Assembly (NCBI GenBank): GCA_024734495.1
Contig: JALMQS010000102.1
Span: 8,512,986-8,576,985 of the forward strand
Length of the DNA stretch: 64,000 nt
Source: Forficula auricularia
Lineage: Eukaryota > Arthropoda > Insecta > Dermaptera > Forficulidae
Direction: 5' to 3'
This document shows, one piece after another, positions 1 through 11,094 of the stretch (the stretch's first letter is position 1; every line of letters begins with the position of its first letter). Below the pieces are notes generated by a model. The model was not told the origin of the DNA, did not search any database, and saw nothing but the letters and a program-made list of their open reading frames with translations. A program made the translations under genes and the position numbers.

Positions 1-27
1 AAAGAACAATGTAAAAAATATATTTAT

Positions 28-780
28 TTAAAAAATAATACAAACAAAAGTTATAATCTCAAAAAAGAAATAAAATGTATGCCAATCATCAAAGTAAATA
101 TGTATCATAGAAAAAAATTTTAAATATTTTTTTCTTGCTTTTAAATCAGCAAACTTTTGTATGTTTTCAGTCGCATTTATATTTCTTGCTATTTCATTTT
201 CGATTGACAAAATCTTTCATTTGTCATCATTGATCCTAAATATGTTTTAATAAGTTTCAATTTACTGAAACCACGTTCGCAAGCTGCAACGGTTACAGGA
301 ACTGTTAATATCCTTAAAGTTGTCCACAAATTAGACATAATTCTATATAAGTCGTTAATTTATAAAAAATTAAGAATTTCTAAAGTACTGTTAACATTCT
401 CAGTAATTAGATTTTTGAATGATATAATTAATTCAGTACCGTCAATATCAAATTTTTGTTGGTCTTTTAAAAGTAAATGTAAATCCATGGAACATTTGCG
501 TAATTCATCTTTATTTAAGTCATTTTTTAAATTACACAAACTCCCCAATTATTCAGAAAATCATTGGTTTGTTCAAAACGTTCTATCAAAAAAGACGTAA
601 TTTGGTCTAGTAATACGTTGAATACATTTATTTTGAAATGTTCTTTGGCATCAACAACAACATCATCAATAACTTCATAATCATGCTGTCTCTTTATACG
701 GCGGATGCGTTTTTGTATAAATATCGGTTCAACACCTACTAATACAGCTAGCTCTCTCGCCTCTACCAAACATTTTTCAA
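28..780 (-). pseudogene. hAT transposase remnant (middle and C-terminal part)
   Basis: Minus-strand fragments of a hAT-superfamily cut-and-paste transposase. Near 220-300 the minus strand reads an ACERGFSKLKLIKTYL-type block, the C-terminal hAT dimerisation signature. Around 360-548 and 527-769 are helical fragments typical of the region before it (one begins VEARELAVLVGVEP). The pieces lie in different frames, so the gene is broken. The N-terminal zinc finger and DUF4371 core are missing: coding similarity stops near 780 and a hAT-type terminal repeat follows at 832-875. That suggests an internally deleted copy whose 3' end runs off the window start. Family assignment is firm; function is lost. 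Confidence 0.75.
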
Positions 781-831
781 AACCATTGGATTCTAAAAAT
801 ATTCTGAATATAAAAAATATTTTATTTTTTT

Positions 832-875
832 AATTCGGCGCCCCGGGCAGTCGCCTGCCCCTTTATCCGGCCCTG
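832..875 (-). repeat. hAT terminal inverted repeat (5' end of the preceding element)
   Basis: On the minus strand the sequence begins CAGGGCCGGATAAAGGGGC and continues GC-rich. A closely related end occurs at 58610-58665, also just 5' of a minus-strand hAT transposase remnant. That supports calling it the outer end of the element at 1-875. The partner repeat would lie left of the window. Confidence 0.65.
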
Positions 876-994
876 ACCACGACGCACCATAGTAAAGAAA
901 ATAGAACGAATTTATACGTTGATATTTTAGTGGTCGATACTCTAATGTCTAAAAAAAAAAAAAAAAAAAAACTGGGCCCTTATTTTAATCTATA

Positions 995-1304
995 TGTCGG
1001 AGGTAGAGTCGACCAGGGTTTAAAGAGGCAGCTGAATTATCTGTCACCCAAAACAGCGTTCGAGAATCGCGCCACTTCAGTTGACATTTCAGAGACTAGA
1101 GTTGTTCCGAAAAAGCTCGACAGGCTCTCGGAGGGGGGGGCGGCTGCCGAGGACAAGGGATTCTCGAGGAGCAGGATTAGTTTGGCAAGGAACGACACGG
1201 GGAGTCTTGTGTTTGGTGTCAGTGTGCGTGCCGCGGGACTTGATGGCCTCTTCTAACCTTGAGATGATTAATTGAATGCTGAGGACTGCCTACAACTACG
1301 AAAT
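995..1304. repeat. 310-bp GC-rich direct repeat, copy 1
   Basis: This block recurs almost unchanged at 3246-3554 in the same orientation. Differences are a variable G run, a 3-bp indel and a few substitutions. It is much richer in G+C than its surroundings. Open frames across it are not conserved as protein between the copies, so I treat it as non-coding. With the 107-bp array between the copies it resembles an rDNA spacer or a satellite, but no rRNA gene is visible to confirm this. Confidence 0.8.
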
Positions 1305-2415
1305 CAGAAGTGGAATAAAGATCGCCATGCCCATATTCGGATTCAAGCGAATTGAAATCGGGTGAGGAATTTCCATTTTTTTTCCGCCCCTTTGTTTTCC
1401 TTGTTTACCTAAGCAAGTGAATATTAAAAAACAGCAATTTTTATAATTTTTACTTGTTTGAATCTGATTTTTCTTCATGATAATGAATAAAATCCTGGTA
1501 TCTTTTGAAAGTAGAGTAAAGAGATTATTTTTGAGGTTCTTCTTCGAGGGAAGTTTTGGCCTCGTGGCCGCTCTGTGGGTGTGTTTTTTTTGGCGTGGCT
1601 GTCGGCTCGCACTGCTTTTGTGTCCCTTCCGCTGGGGATCGTCGCCCGGATGTGTTTTTGTTTTTTTATCAAGACTGTTTGCTGGTGTTGTCGCGAAGCA
1701 ATTGCCTTAAATTAAATAATATTTAAATAATTTTAGGAAAGCCTGAGTTTGCTTTGACCAATATTGAAAAAAAAAAAAAAAAAAAAAAAGAAAAGAAAAA
1801 GGGAAATTAATGGATTTGTTTGTATTAAGTTTGAAAGTAAATTCTTTTTTTTTTTCTGTTTTTTTTTGTTGGTGGATGAAGGATGGGGAGGTGGTTATGA
1901 ATGTGAATATCAGGTCAAAGGCGACATAGAAAAGTTTGGTCATTATTGATAATTGTTCATAATAGTGATTGTCTAATTGTCTAATTGTTGTGGAGGTTTG
2001 GCAGTGGTACGTTGGAGAAAGACGTATCAGGTTGAATTGCACTCGACTCTTTGGGTCTGTTGCCTGACAGTCGTATCTCAGCCGAACTGGATTCCTATTC
2101 ATATTGAAAGAGTGGCCTGGCTGAGGTGAATTGACTAATCTTTAAGTTTAAGACTTTCGAGAGTTATTGACTGCTTTGGATGTCTGCTTCGAGGCGGAGG
2201 ATCGCGTTTTCAGCCAGTTTGCGAAAGGAGAAAAGTAGACATCTGTGCATGAAGTAGATGGAGCTTAGGCCTAGGCGCATGTAATGTAGAGTCAAGCTAC
2301 AATTTAGAAGCTAAAGTAGATATCAGTGCATGATGCATGTAATAGATGGAGCCCACCTAGACACCCGCAAACGTCAAATTAAATGACGGTTTAGAAACTC
2401 TGTGTGTATGATATG
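1305..2415. other. No gene recognised; homopolymers and a degenerate doublet
   Basis: The stretch carries an A run near 1768-1790 and T runs near 1842-1868. From about 2100 composition shifts to mixed GC. Two related stretches containing 'agtaga', 'gtgcatga' and 'atggagc' lie near 2235-2290 and 2312-2360. They look like diverged tandem copies leading into the 107-bp array. I see no coding exon or RNA gene. Confidence 0.4.
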
Positions 2416-3167
2416 ATGAATGTACGCGGATGCTGTGGTGTCCTAGTGGCACGTGGTCTGTGTTTTCGGCGTTATGGTGACGCCGTAAATACGACTGCGG
2501 TGGTGTCACAGGGCAAGCATTGATGAATGTACGCGGATGCTGTGGTGTCCTAGTGGCACGTGGTCTGTGTTTTCGGCGTTATGGTGACGCCGTAAATACG
2601 ACTGCGGTGGTGTCACAGGGCAAGCATTGATGAATGTACGCGGATGCTGTGGTGTCCTAGTGGCACGTGGTCTGTGTTTTCGGCGTTATGGTGACGCCGT
2701 AAATACGACTGCGGTGGTGTCACAGGGCAAGCATTGATGAATGTACGCGGATGCTGTGGTGTCCTAGTGGCACGTGGTCTGTGTTTTCGGCGTTATGGTG
2801 ACGCCGTAAATACGACTGCGGTGGTGTCACAGGGCAAGCATTGATGAATGTACGCGGATGCTGTGGTGTCCTAGTGGCACGTGGTCTGTGTTTTCGGCGT
2901 TATGGTGACGCCGTAAATACGACTGCGGTGGTGTCACAGGGCAAGCATTGATGAATGTACGCGGATGCTGTGGTGTCCTAGTGGCACGTGGTCTGTGTTT
3001 TCGGCGTTATGGTGACGCCGTAAATACGACTGCGGTGGTGTCACAGGGCAAGCATTGATGAATGTACGCGGATGCTGTGGTGTCCTAGTGGCACGTGGTC
3101 TGTGTTTGCGGCGTTATGGTGACGCCGTAAATACGACTGCGGTGGTGTCACAGATGGGCAAGCATTG
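2416..3167. repeat. 107-bp tandem repeat, seven copies
   Basis: Unit starts (ATGAATGTACGCGG) fall at 2416, 2523, 2630, 2737, 2844, 2951 and 3058, an exact 107-bp period. The first six units look identical. The last differs by one base (gtgtttGcgg) and a 3-bp insertion near its end. The unit is GC-rich and contains the hairpin GGCGTTATGGTGACGCC. The homogeneity implies recent amplification or concerted evolution. It resembles spacer sub-repeats or a satellite; identity unknown. Confidence 0.95.
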
Positions 3168-3245
3168 GCGTTTTCAGATGGTCAGGAGTGACCGAACGGT
3201 AAGGTACTACATCACACGAGGACGTGTGAAAACGTCAGGAGGCCG

Positions 3246-3554
3246 TGTCGGAGGTAGAGTCGACCAGGGTTTAAAGAGGCAGCTGAATTATCTGTCACCC
3301 AAAACAGCGTTCGAGAATCGCGCCACTTCAGTTGACATTTCAGAGACTAGAGTTGTTCCGAAAAAGCTCGACAGGCTCTCGGAGGGGGGGGGCGGCTGCC
3401 GAGGACAAGGGATTCTCGAGGAGCAGGATTAGTTTGGCAAGGAACGACACGGGGAGTCTTGTGTTTGGTGTCAGTGTGCGTGCCGCGGGACTTGATGGCC
3501 TCTTCTAACCTTGAGATGATTAATTGAATGCGGACTGCCTAGAACTACGAAATA
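3246..3554. repeat. 310-bp GC-rich direct repeat, copy 2
   Basis: Same sequence and orientation as 995-1304. It follows the 107-bp array after a roughly 78-bp linker and is interrupted on its right by a Helitron at about 3551. Confidence 0.8.
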
Positions 3555-4443
3555 TATATATAAAATTAAGGTTTTGTCTGTACATTGCTCCAAATCACGC
3601 CAAATTTTGGTTGCACAAGTTTCAAGCAAAGTTATGAACGAAAACACCCTCAACAAAATTCCTGTCTGGATGTATGTATGTCTGTTTCAGTGTTTTCCGA
3701 AAAGTTGCTCACGATTCACGTAAATACGGCTTAAGGGATTATTATGAAATTTCATATTTACATCAGATGTCTTCTAACTTACGTTTTTAGCTATATAACG
3801 TTTTGATATTTTGACCCCAGAAGGGGGTTTGTGGGGGGGGGGGGGGCGCACGAATGAAAATTATCGAATAACTTCTAAACTATTAACCCTATAGTAAATT
3901 TTATGATAAACAAAGTTGTAGGGGATGTGATTTCTGACAACTTTTGTTTAAAAAATTTACCCAAAAAACCTCCCAAAGGGGGGGGGATGTAAATTCTTCC
4001 CCTTGGAACAAACTCAACCAAATTTTGTATACATAATCTCTGGGCCCCTAGAGAGCTAGAAATGCAAAAACTAACCACCCAAAATGGGGGGGGGGTCAAA
4101 AAATGAAAATTCTTTCTCTTGGGCCAAACTCAACCAAATTTTGTATACATAATCTGTGGGTCCCTAGAATGCTAGAAATGAAAAAACTGTGTGCGGGGGG
4201 TGGTTGCGGGGGTGGAATGGGGGTGGGGTGAGGAGTGAGGCGGAGTAGTGTCGGGGTGCAGGGGTGGTGTGGGATGGAGTCCAGGGGGCATAGCGGGGGT
4301 GAGGGATTGGGCATGGTGCTGGGTGGGTTTCGGGGTGTGTGGTGGGTGGGAGTGGGGGGTGAGGGTGGGGTTCGAGGGCTGGGGGTCCAGGGGCGTGCCC
4401 CCTGGCTAGCAAGAGGGCCGCCGAAGGCGGGCCTTGCAGCTAG
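3551..4443 (+). mobile_element. Non-autonomous Helitron, copy 1
   Basis: No transposase is encoded. The 5' end (tatatataaaattaagg) matches the copy at 42666. The 3' end has the hairpin CCGCC-GAA-GGCGG followed by CTTGCAGCTAG, then host T: the classic Helitron 3' terminus (hairpin, CTRR, insertion before T). The inside is G-rich and carries two tandem copies of a roughly 115-bp module with 'tttgtatacataatct'. The expected 5' TC is replaced by AA, so the 5' edge is damaged or recombined. Helitrons move by rolling-circle replication and make no target duplication. Confidence 0.8.
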
Positions 4444-4937
4444 TTAAATAATATAAATGAAAAACCCCTAAGCTTTAATTTTTAGTGACTTAAGTGAAAT
4501 TTTTCAATTAATTAAAACTTACCATAACATATATTTTTGATTTATGTTTTTCGACACCAATTTGAGTATGTAATAAAGAAAAAAAATATTTCATATTTTA
4601 GTGGTCGAAAAGCAGATTAAAGAATACAAATGACCGGGGTAATTTTTTTTTTTTCAGAAATAACAAAGACTCTCGGACCAGTTTCTGCAAGCAACGGTCA
4701 CTTACACCTCTGATCTCAAAATAAAACATCAATGAATATGGACATTTTTTTTTCAAAACATGGATTTGGAATTTGCCTTCTTTGACTAATCGTGCTTATA
4801 TCTTCAAGAATTCAAAAACATCACAGGGTGAGTGGTGCTTAGATGCAAGTCTTACACATCAATGCATTAAGAATAACAACAAATCGAAAAATATTTTTTC
4901 AAACTTGAGGCAAAGTCCATTTCTAAATGCACTAGTA
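4444..4937. other. No gene recognised
   Basis: AT-rich sequence with short A and T runs. The short open frame that runs into the MITE at 4938 has no recognisable domain. Confidence 0.4.
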
Positions 4938-5166
4938 CAGGGGTCCCCAAACTACGGCCCGTGGGCCAAATCCGTCCCTTGTAACTTTTCCATCTGGCCC
5001 GCGGCTACTACAGAATTTATTCACAAATATTCACTATAATAAATATTAATGCCATATAATAGCGTATTGTGAATATAATTTCCGTGTAATATGTTATATC
5101 GGGCCCGCCCATAGTTTTCCATGTTCACATCCGTCCTTAACTCTTAAAAAAGTTTGGGGATCCCTG
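4938..5166. mobile_element. hAT MITE with 8-bp target duplication
   Basis: A 229-bp element. The left end CAGGGGTCCCCAAACT and right end AGTTTGGGGATCCCTG are near-perfect inverted repeats typical of hAT elements. Flanks are CACTAGTA (4930-4937) and CACTAAAA (5167-5174), an 8-bp duplication with two later changes; 8 bp is the hAT length. It has no coding capacity and would depend on a transposase made elsewhere. Confidence 0.9.
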
Positions 5167-5377
5167 CACTAAAAGATATTAAATATTGGTATTATTAATA
5201 TAGAGATATTTATTTTAATTAAATTTTCGCTTTTTTTATTTTAAATAGAATAAATAATATGATAAAATTAAAATTTTTATCGTTAATTAAATTAAGTATT
5301 AAATCAATATTAATAAAACAAATATAATCATTATAGTATGATAAAATCGTAGTAAACTGATAATGACTCGTTTAAAT

Positions 5378-5660
5378 ATTTAAGCACTATAATACACTGA
5401 GGTATATTAGTCAAACCATTGACTAGGATGTAGTTGTCTTGCTTGCATGGTTGCTCTTCATTGACAAATTTATATTCATGTTCCTTGTTTTGTATCTACT
5501 TTATAGACTGATGATGACAAGGCATACTTGTCGAAACGTCTCCTGAATAAAATATTAAGAACCAAAAACAGAAAAATTTCTTTCATTTCTTATGGCAACC
5601 GACAACTACATCCTAGCCAATGGTTTGGCTCATATACCTCAAGTATTATAGTGCTTAAAT
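5378..5660. mobile_element. Fold-back element with about 60-bp inverted ends
   Basis: The left end (atttaagcactataatac...) is the inverted counterpart of the right end ending at 5660, and the similarity extends about 60 bp. Within it at 5508-5536 is CTGATGA, a 6-bp stem GACAAG/CTTGTC, then GAAAC. This resembles part of a hammerhead ribozyme core, as reported in Penelope-like elements, but stem III and the cleavage site are not evident. Class uncertain. Confidence 0.65.
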
Positions 5661-6753
5661 AATCATTATATTTATTTTTTGGTTGGCAAAATGGGTTAAA
5701 TAGAAAAAAAAATTATATTTATTATTTATAAGTAGGTAGGAAATTAATTTTATTATTAATTAATTTTTTTTTATTAAATCAAAATCAAAGAAGGTATGTT
5801 CTCTATAAACATAGAAATGAAATAATCCTTTACAATTAAAATAAAAAAATATGGAAAATTAAATAAAAATGAAAAATCTATTATTTTATTGAGCATTTAT
5901 TGAGTAACAATTTAAGGAGTTTTGAGACCTGATTGAAAGTAATAACAAATATTTGAAATTTTGTGTATCAATTCATTAATACTTAACACGTCTTCTGTGA
6001 AAATTTTAAGCTGGTACGGTTGATGGGAAGTTAACTATCAAAGTCACCCTTTTTTACATGCTAGTAAATGGGAGAGTGGTAAAAATTTCTGGTTTTGAGT
6101 CAATAAACGCTTTTAAAAACGTTAACCATATTATGAAGTATTCTTAAGTCTTTAGCTTCATGATGAAATTAAAATTAATAACTTCCTCTGTATCATTATT
6201 TTTTTATTTTAATTAAAACGTGCGTGAAAATGATAAATAGCAATTTCTATGCTGAAACACGGCGGATGTTTCGCGGTCTGATATTAAAAATTTCTTTGGT
6301 TTGCTATAGTGTTGGAAGTAATTATATAAATTTTTTATAACCTCGTTACTATTAGTGGTCCTAGTTAAATAAATTTTGTGAAGCTATCGACAATTTCGTA
6401 AATGTATTTGTTTTGATATTTACTTTTCTCTAATGATCAATATGCAAGATCTGGAAGGGTTCATATCCTTTCGGAATGTTAAGTAATTCGTCTCCTGGTT
6501 TTATTTGGGGAATAATTTTTGCTACGAAATTTTGACGAGAATTTTAGAATTTTCATTAAAATTATTGATTTTATTATTCGAGTTAAAGTCTTAGATTAAA
6601 TTATCCAATTCGAATCTATGACGTCTCTCCAAGGATGGATTGGAGATATAACTTATTTCATTAAATTGAAAAATTTCCTGATCAATTAATAATATTTCTT
6701 TTCCTGGCTCACCATGGACTTTGGACTCACAACCTCCTTGAAGTCGTTTACAA
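5661..6753. other. No gene recognised
   Basis: Very AT-rich sequence without a plausible exon, RNA gene or complete repeat end. Confidence 0.4.
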
Positions 6754-6850
6754 CAGCGTTTCTCAACCTTTTTTGGACCGCGGACCAGTAAAATTTGTAA
6801 AAAAAAATCGCGGACCAGTGATATTTTTTTAACAACAAAATTTTACTAGG
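6754..6850 (+). mobile_element. hAT-type end, truncated MITE
   Basis: Starts CAGCGTTTCTCAACCTTTTT and continues with two 'cggaccagt' motifs, the style of a hAT terminal repeat. Compare the intact MITE at 46873-47019. No matching right end was found before the next repeat at 6870, so it is a fragment. Confidence 0.5.
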
Positions 6851-6869
6851 TATTAAAGAACTACTACAT

Positions 6870-7060
6870 AAAGAGAAACAAAGAGGTTGTCCTCTGCTTA
6901 ATGCAAATAAACATACACACATATATATCGAGATGATATATTTGTATATATATTATTTATTTGTTTGAGACTATAGTTTCGAAGACTTGGTCCTTCATCA
7001 TCAGTCTTTCTTCAATTATAAATGTTTTTTCATGGAGTCAATATCATACCTTCTTAAAGT
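6870..7060 (-). repeat. Repeat with hammerhead-like motif, copy 1 (Penelope-like?)
   Basis: Matches 54051-54225 over most of its length (shared 'gtcctctgctt', 'gcaaataaacatacac', 'tttgtttgagactatag'). On the minus strand it reads CTGATGA, a short stem GAAG/CTTC, then GAAAC, like the element at 5378. Such motifs are reported from Penelope-like retroelements; no reverse transcriptase is present here. Confidence 0.5.
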
Positions 7061-8041
7061 ATCTAGTTTGTATTGGTCGAGTATGAAATTTTTTTTACCC
7101 AATTGCCACATTTTTCATCCACTGAACCATCTTCTAAAAGCTTACACTGTACTAAAATATTGAACTTTTCAATATTGTCCACTGTTATTTTAATGATATT
7201 AACATCTACGCAAATATGTTCCAATAAGCTTTTTAATGTTGCTTCATCCATTGTATATGAATAAGGAGAAATCGGATGTCAAATCATAATTTTAAAATTC
7301 TACAAAGTAAAAATAGCGGCGGTAAAAGCAATCTTGTGGGTCCCCTTTTTTAAGCGCCAATTTCGCTGTCAAAAGGGTTCCGCCACTCTGCTCACCTCTT
7401 CCTCCCCTATTTTAGTTATTCGACCTCTCCCACGGCGCAGCACTCAACGAATATTGACCTTGGGATTTTAAAATATAATTTGATTCCGTCTAATCGGTTT
7501 TTAATTAAAAGTGCACTAGAACAATATTAATTTAATTATTAATAATATAATAAATAGCAATACGTAAACTCGAACGAAGCACATGCATATGCCAGCGTAT
7601 TGCTGGAACAGTACGAACCTCGCCCCTTCCAACTTCATTGTTAGGTCCCCACCAACTAGGCGGGCAGCACGGACACGCACTACGCAACAACGCAACACCC
7701 CCCTAACACCAACAAATTATCATCATACAATTTGAACTTATTATTTGCAATCTCATTCCAATTTTAAATAGACAAAAATATTCTAAAATATAAAAAATAA
7801 CAAACCCGAAGATTTGAGAGGGGGGGGGTTCTTTCGTAAAGAATTACAAATTATTTGATTAAATATTCAATATAAGAGAGGGGGCAGGTGTATGTTAAAG
7901 TAATGTGGATGGCCACATCAGGAATAATATGAAAGAAGAGATGACGTTTCACAATTGAAATTATTATTTTTTTTCATCTATGTGGACATACTTTTTGTAC
8001 TTTTATACTTTTTGTATATATATTCTTTTCTGTTTTCTGCT
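7061..8041. other. No gene recognised
   Basis: Contains mutually overlapping short frames on both strands near 7063-7264 with no recognisable domain. At 7880-7915 the string 'gtggatggccacatcag' matches the outer end of repeat family B (see 45186, 47057, 58666), so a decayed family B fragment is present. Confidence 0.4.
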
Positions 8042-8113
8042 CTACGAGGTAGCCACCTCAGAACATTGTTTTTAAATAAATAAATAAAATAAATAAATAA
8101 TAAATAAATAAAT
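8042..8113 (+). repeat. (AAAT)n tail, possible LINE 3' end
   Basis: A run of AAAT/AAT units follows 'tctacgaggtagccacctcagaac'-like sequence, the usual look of the 3' end of a non-LTR retroelement. No coding part is attached. Confidence 0.35.
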
Positions 8114-8405
8114 TTCACTTACATTAGTAGAATTGGAAAATCATAATGCTGCACTTACCTGAAACAAAGAGAAAAAATATCGTTAGTGACAAATTTAAAG
8201 ATTAGAAGATTCCTTCTTATTAAATAAATAATTCATTAAAATAATTAACCCGAAGATTTGAGTATCTTTTTTTGAAAAATATGGTAGATGGATTCTTTTC
8301 AAAAATACAACTCACGGTATAAACCAAATAGGTATTAGGTATCAAGAAAGAATTTAAATTTTAAGGTCAAAATCCAGATTTAAGTAGAAAATATTTTTAC
8401 ATATA

Positions 8406-9680
8406 CAGTCGACTCTCAATAATTCGAACTCTTCAGCTGTTAACTTCGGTAAATCGAAATAATGCTGTCTAATTTGTTAGGCTCATAACTCGAAATCCTT
8501 TTCGTAACTTTGAGGGGGAGAGAACGTTCTATAATTCGAACTAGACCTACCACTTCCCCTCTTTATAATTGGAATTTTTCCTAGCAATGTTTAACAATAA
8601 TTTAACAACAATTTAACAATACTTCTCATTTACTACTCATCAAATCAAATTTTACTTGAGGCTATATATAAAAGTACCTAGAGCCACCGAGCGATGCACG
8701 GTAACCCCTCACCCCCTCCTCCCGAAACCACACACCACGCCCCCGCCAATATACCCCCACTCCGCCCCACCCCACCACAACCGCGCCTCCCACCCCCCAG
8801 ATCCCCCACATCCACCCCACCGCTCATTTCTAGCTTTCTCATGGTCCACATATATATATAATGTGTATATTTGTTTACTCGTACACCAATTTGCCCACAT
8901 TCGTTCATATTGATAAATATTACGAAAAAAATAAATAGGAAAATAATAATAATAAAAATAATCGTATAAGAACTGAAATAAAAACATAAAATTAAATAAG
9001 ATTTGTTTCCAAGTTATATAAAAAAAAGCCACTTTTTTTTTTATAATGATATTGATACAAGAATAAGTCGCACCAAGAAGGTACAACCTCTGTAGTCCGT
9101 GGTGGACACTTGTAACTTGAACCACTTTAATTGTAAACACACCTGTTTTGTTATGATTTAAACACCTGTTAATTAAAAACAAACAAAAAATTCCTAATTT
9201 TAATATAATATATTAATATTTGCTATAACCTATTACTGGGTTTTAAAATTAAAAAACCAATTAAAAATAAAACATAATTGAAAAAAATGTAAACAAACTT
9301 TTTTATTGAGATTTTCATCTATCACTAATTACTTTAATTAAGAAAAGATCAATTAAGATTAAATTTGTCGAGATCCAGACCTAGCCAGATCGCTTTCTCA
9401 TCCTCAAAACTTGTTAATAGAATTTGTTTCATCAAAATCGGTAAAGCCGTTTTCAAAATTGAGCTAAGATACAAATATAAATATATAAACAATTTTTGCT
9501 CGTTTAATAAGAGTAGATTTATGTAAGCTCATACATATTTTCAAAAATATAATAAAAACTCCTAATAATTCGATTTTTTTTCTTTCCTCTTGATAATTAA
9601 AACTTCTTGATAATTTGAAATCTCGATAATTCGAATTTTTCTTGTTCTCCCTTGGATTTCGAATTATCAAGTGTCTACTG
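8406..9680. mobile_element. Non-autonomous pogo-like TIR element
   Basis: The left end CAGTCGACTCTCAATAATTC and right end GAATTATCAAGTGTCTACTG are inverted counterparts, flanked on both sides by TA. That is the target duplication of the Tc1/mariner/pogo group. Further 'aattcgaa' motifs are repeated inside each end. No transposase frame is present in the 1275 bp, so it would need help in trans. It hosts a Helitron-like terminus near 8669-8830. Confidence 0.75.
8669..8830 (-). mobile_element. Helitron-like 3' terminus, family 2, copy 1
   Basis: On the minus strand a G-rich stretch is followed by a hairpin around CCGTGCATCGCTCGG and then a short tail. A related hairpin after G-rich sequence occurs at 10566-10675. 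The layout copies the Helitrons at 3551 and 42666, but a clean CTRR-T end is not certain. Confidence 0.35.
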
Positions 9681-9690
9681 TATATATAGT

Positions 9691-9954
9691 ATATACCGGG
9701 TGAGTTTTTTATCTTGAGATAGTTTTATAACTCAAAAACAGTGGATGGAAAAAAGTTTCAAATAAAAGGTTGTTTATATCGAAGGGGAAACTAAACTACG
9801 CTATTGTTTGTCGACCTAGAACAAGCTTTCATGGGTATTTCTAGGTCAACTTCTGTTTTTTAAATAGAAACCTATATGTTTCTGTACATATTCTGAATCT
9901 ACAAAAAAATTAAACAACTTTTATTAGAACTATTTTTTTATACGACATCAAATA
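9691..9954. other. No gene recognised
   Basis: Begins 'ccgggtgagttttttatc' next to the pogo-like element and looks like decayed transposon DNA. No frame or end could be assigned. Confidence 0.3.
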
Positions 9955-10870
9955 ATAAAAAATATTAAATCAATTAGATCTCAAAAAAAAATTCTTAATA
10001 ATTATTTTTAACAATCATTCAACTTAATTATCAAATAATAATGATCAAATATTTAATTATTAAATAAATAATTTAATAATAATTAATAATTTAATAATTT
10101 TACCACACTATTCTGAGACATTCCAGAGTGTATCGCATGTCTTCTGGATGAACTCCTCAGTTCCAATTTCGTTATTTTGGTCTGTTCCAGTTTCTTCATA
10201 GCCTTTACATTTCCTGTTTTTTTTTGTTTTTTTTTAATAGATTTACAAGACGATGAAATGAAGCTTTTGGAGGTGTATTCTTATCAGGAAAACGCTCGGC
10301 ATTCATTTCAATGGCAACCCCCACCCTAAGACCATTCAATTCTGTCTTCAACAAAAAAGGCTTCATTTTTATTATGGTAATATAATATAACTATCTACTG
10401 GATTGACACGCGAAATAAACTTTTAAACTCAAGACTTTTAAATAAATCTATTAAGTAGAAAATAATCTCTTAAATTTTAGTATAACGAAGTTTTAAGATC
10501 ATTATAAACCCTTATTTTCATTCTTGCGACTTTTCGGTTTAATGATTATTTATTTAATAATTAAGTACCTGGCCACCGAGCGATGCTCGGTAACTTTTTG
10601 CTTCAGTTAATAGCTTGTATTAATCCCCGAAACCCCCTCGCCCCCCCAGACCCCCACCACTTCACCCCCACCTCCTGAATTCATCCAGGAGACTTGCGAT
10701 ACACTCTGGAATGTCTCAGAATAGTGTGGTAAAATTATTAAATTATTAATTATTATTAAATTATTTATTTAATAATTAAATATTTAATCATTATTATTTG
10801 ATAATGAAGTTGAATAATTGTTAAAAAATAATTATTAAGATTTTTTTTTGAAATCTAATTGATTTAATAT
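9955..10870. mobile_element. Long-inverted-repeat element, about 0.9 kb
   Basis: The arms at about 9955-10155 and 10675-10870 are inverted copies of each other over roughly 190 bp, including 'gacattccagagtgtatcgc' and long runs of AATAATT. The 520-bp centre has no recognisable frame and holds a second family-2 Helitron-like hairpin at 10566-10590. It is probably a non-autonomous DNA transposon or fold-back element. The outer boundaries are approximate. Confidence 0.65.
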
Positions 10871-10994
10871 TTTTACTTTATCCAATGCAAAGCATGGGTA
10901 AAGTATTGTAATCGCTCTCGGGGCAAGCGTGGCTTCAAAGGGTCCTCAGGTAAAGACTACGGAACCCATGGACTCAATTAAAGTCACATATTGT
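10871..10994 (+). repeat. Family D repeat, copy 1 (cut by gap)
   Basis: Begins 'tttactttatcc' and continues 'gtaaagtattgtaat'. It matches the reverse complement of 51640-51765 (shared 'ggaacccat', 'aaagtcaca'). The first bases resemble the hairpin end of family B. The right side runs into the N gap. Confidence 0.55.
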
Positions 10995-11094
10995 NNNNNN
11001 NNNNNNNNNNNNNNNNNNNNNNNNNNNNNNNNNNNNNNNNNNNNNNNNNNNNNNNNNNNNNNNNNNNNNNNNNNNNNNNNNNNNNNNNNNNNNN
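10995..11094. other. Assembly gap (100 N)
   Basis: Exactly 100 N, the conventional size for a gap of unknown length. It removes the C-terminal part of the hAT gene that follows. Confidence 0.99.

Noticed and set aside
930..1256. 108-residue plus-strand frame across the GC-rich repeat, and the related frame at 3055-3432
   Set aside because: They overlap repeat DNA, begin in unrelated sequence (a poly-A run or the 107-bp array) and differ between copies by frame-changing indels. No domain is recognisable.
4096..4447. Proline- or glycine-rich frames on both strands
   Set aside because: They are translations of the G-rich internal region of the Helitron; composition alone explains them.
5508..5536. 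Calling a functional hammerhead ribozyme
   Set aside because: The core has an extra base and I could not find stem III or a cleavage triplet, so it is kept only as a motif-level finding.
7063..7264. Overlapping 60-residue frames on both strands
   Set aside because: They mirror each other on opposite strands with no domain and no splice context.
8656..9182. Frames on both strands over the C-rich patch
   Set aside because: They lie inside a non-autonomous pogo-like element with a Helitron-like terminus; low complexity, no domain.
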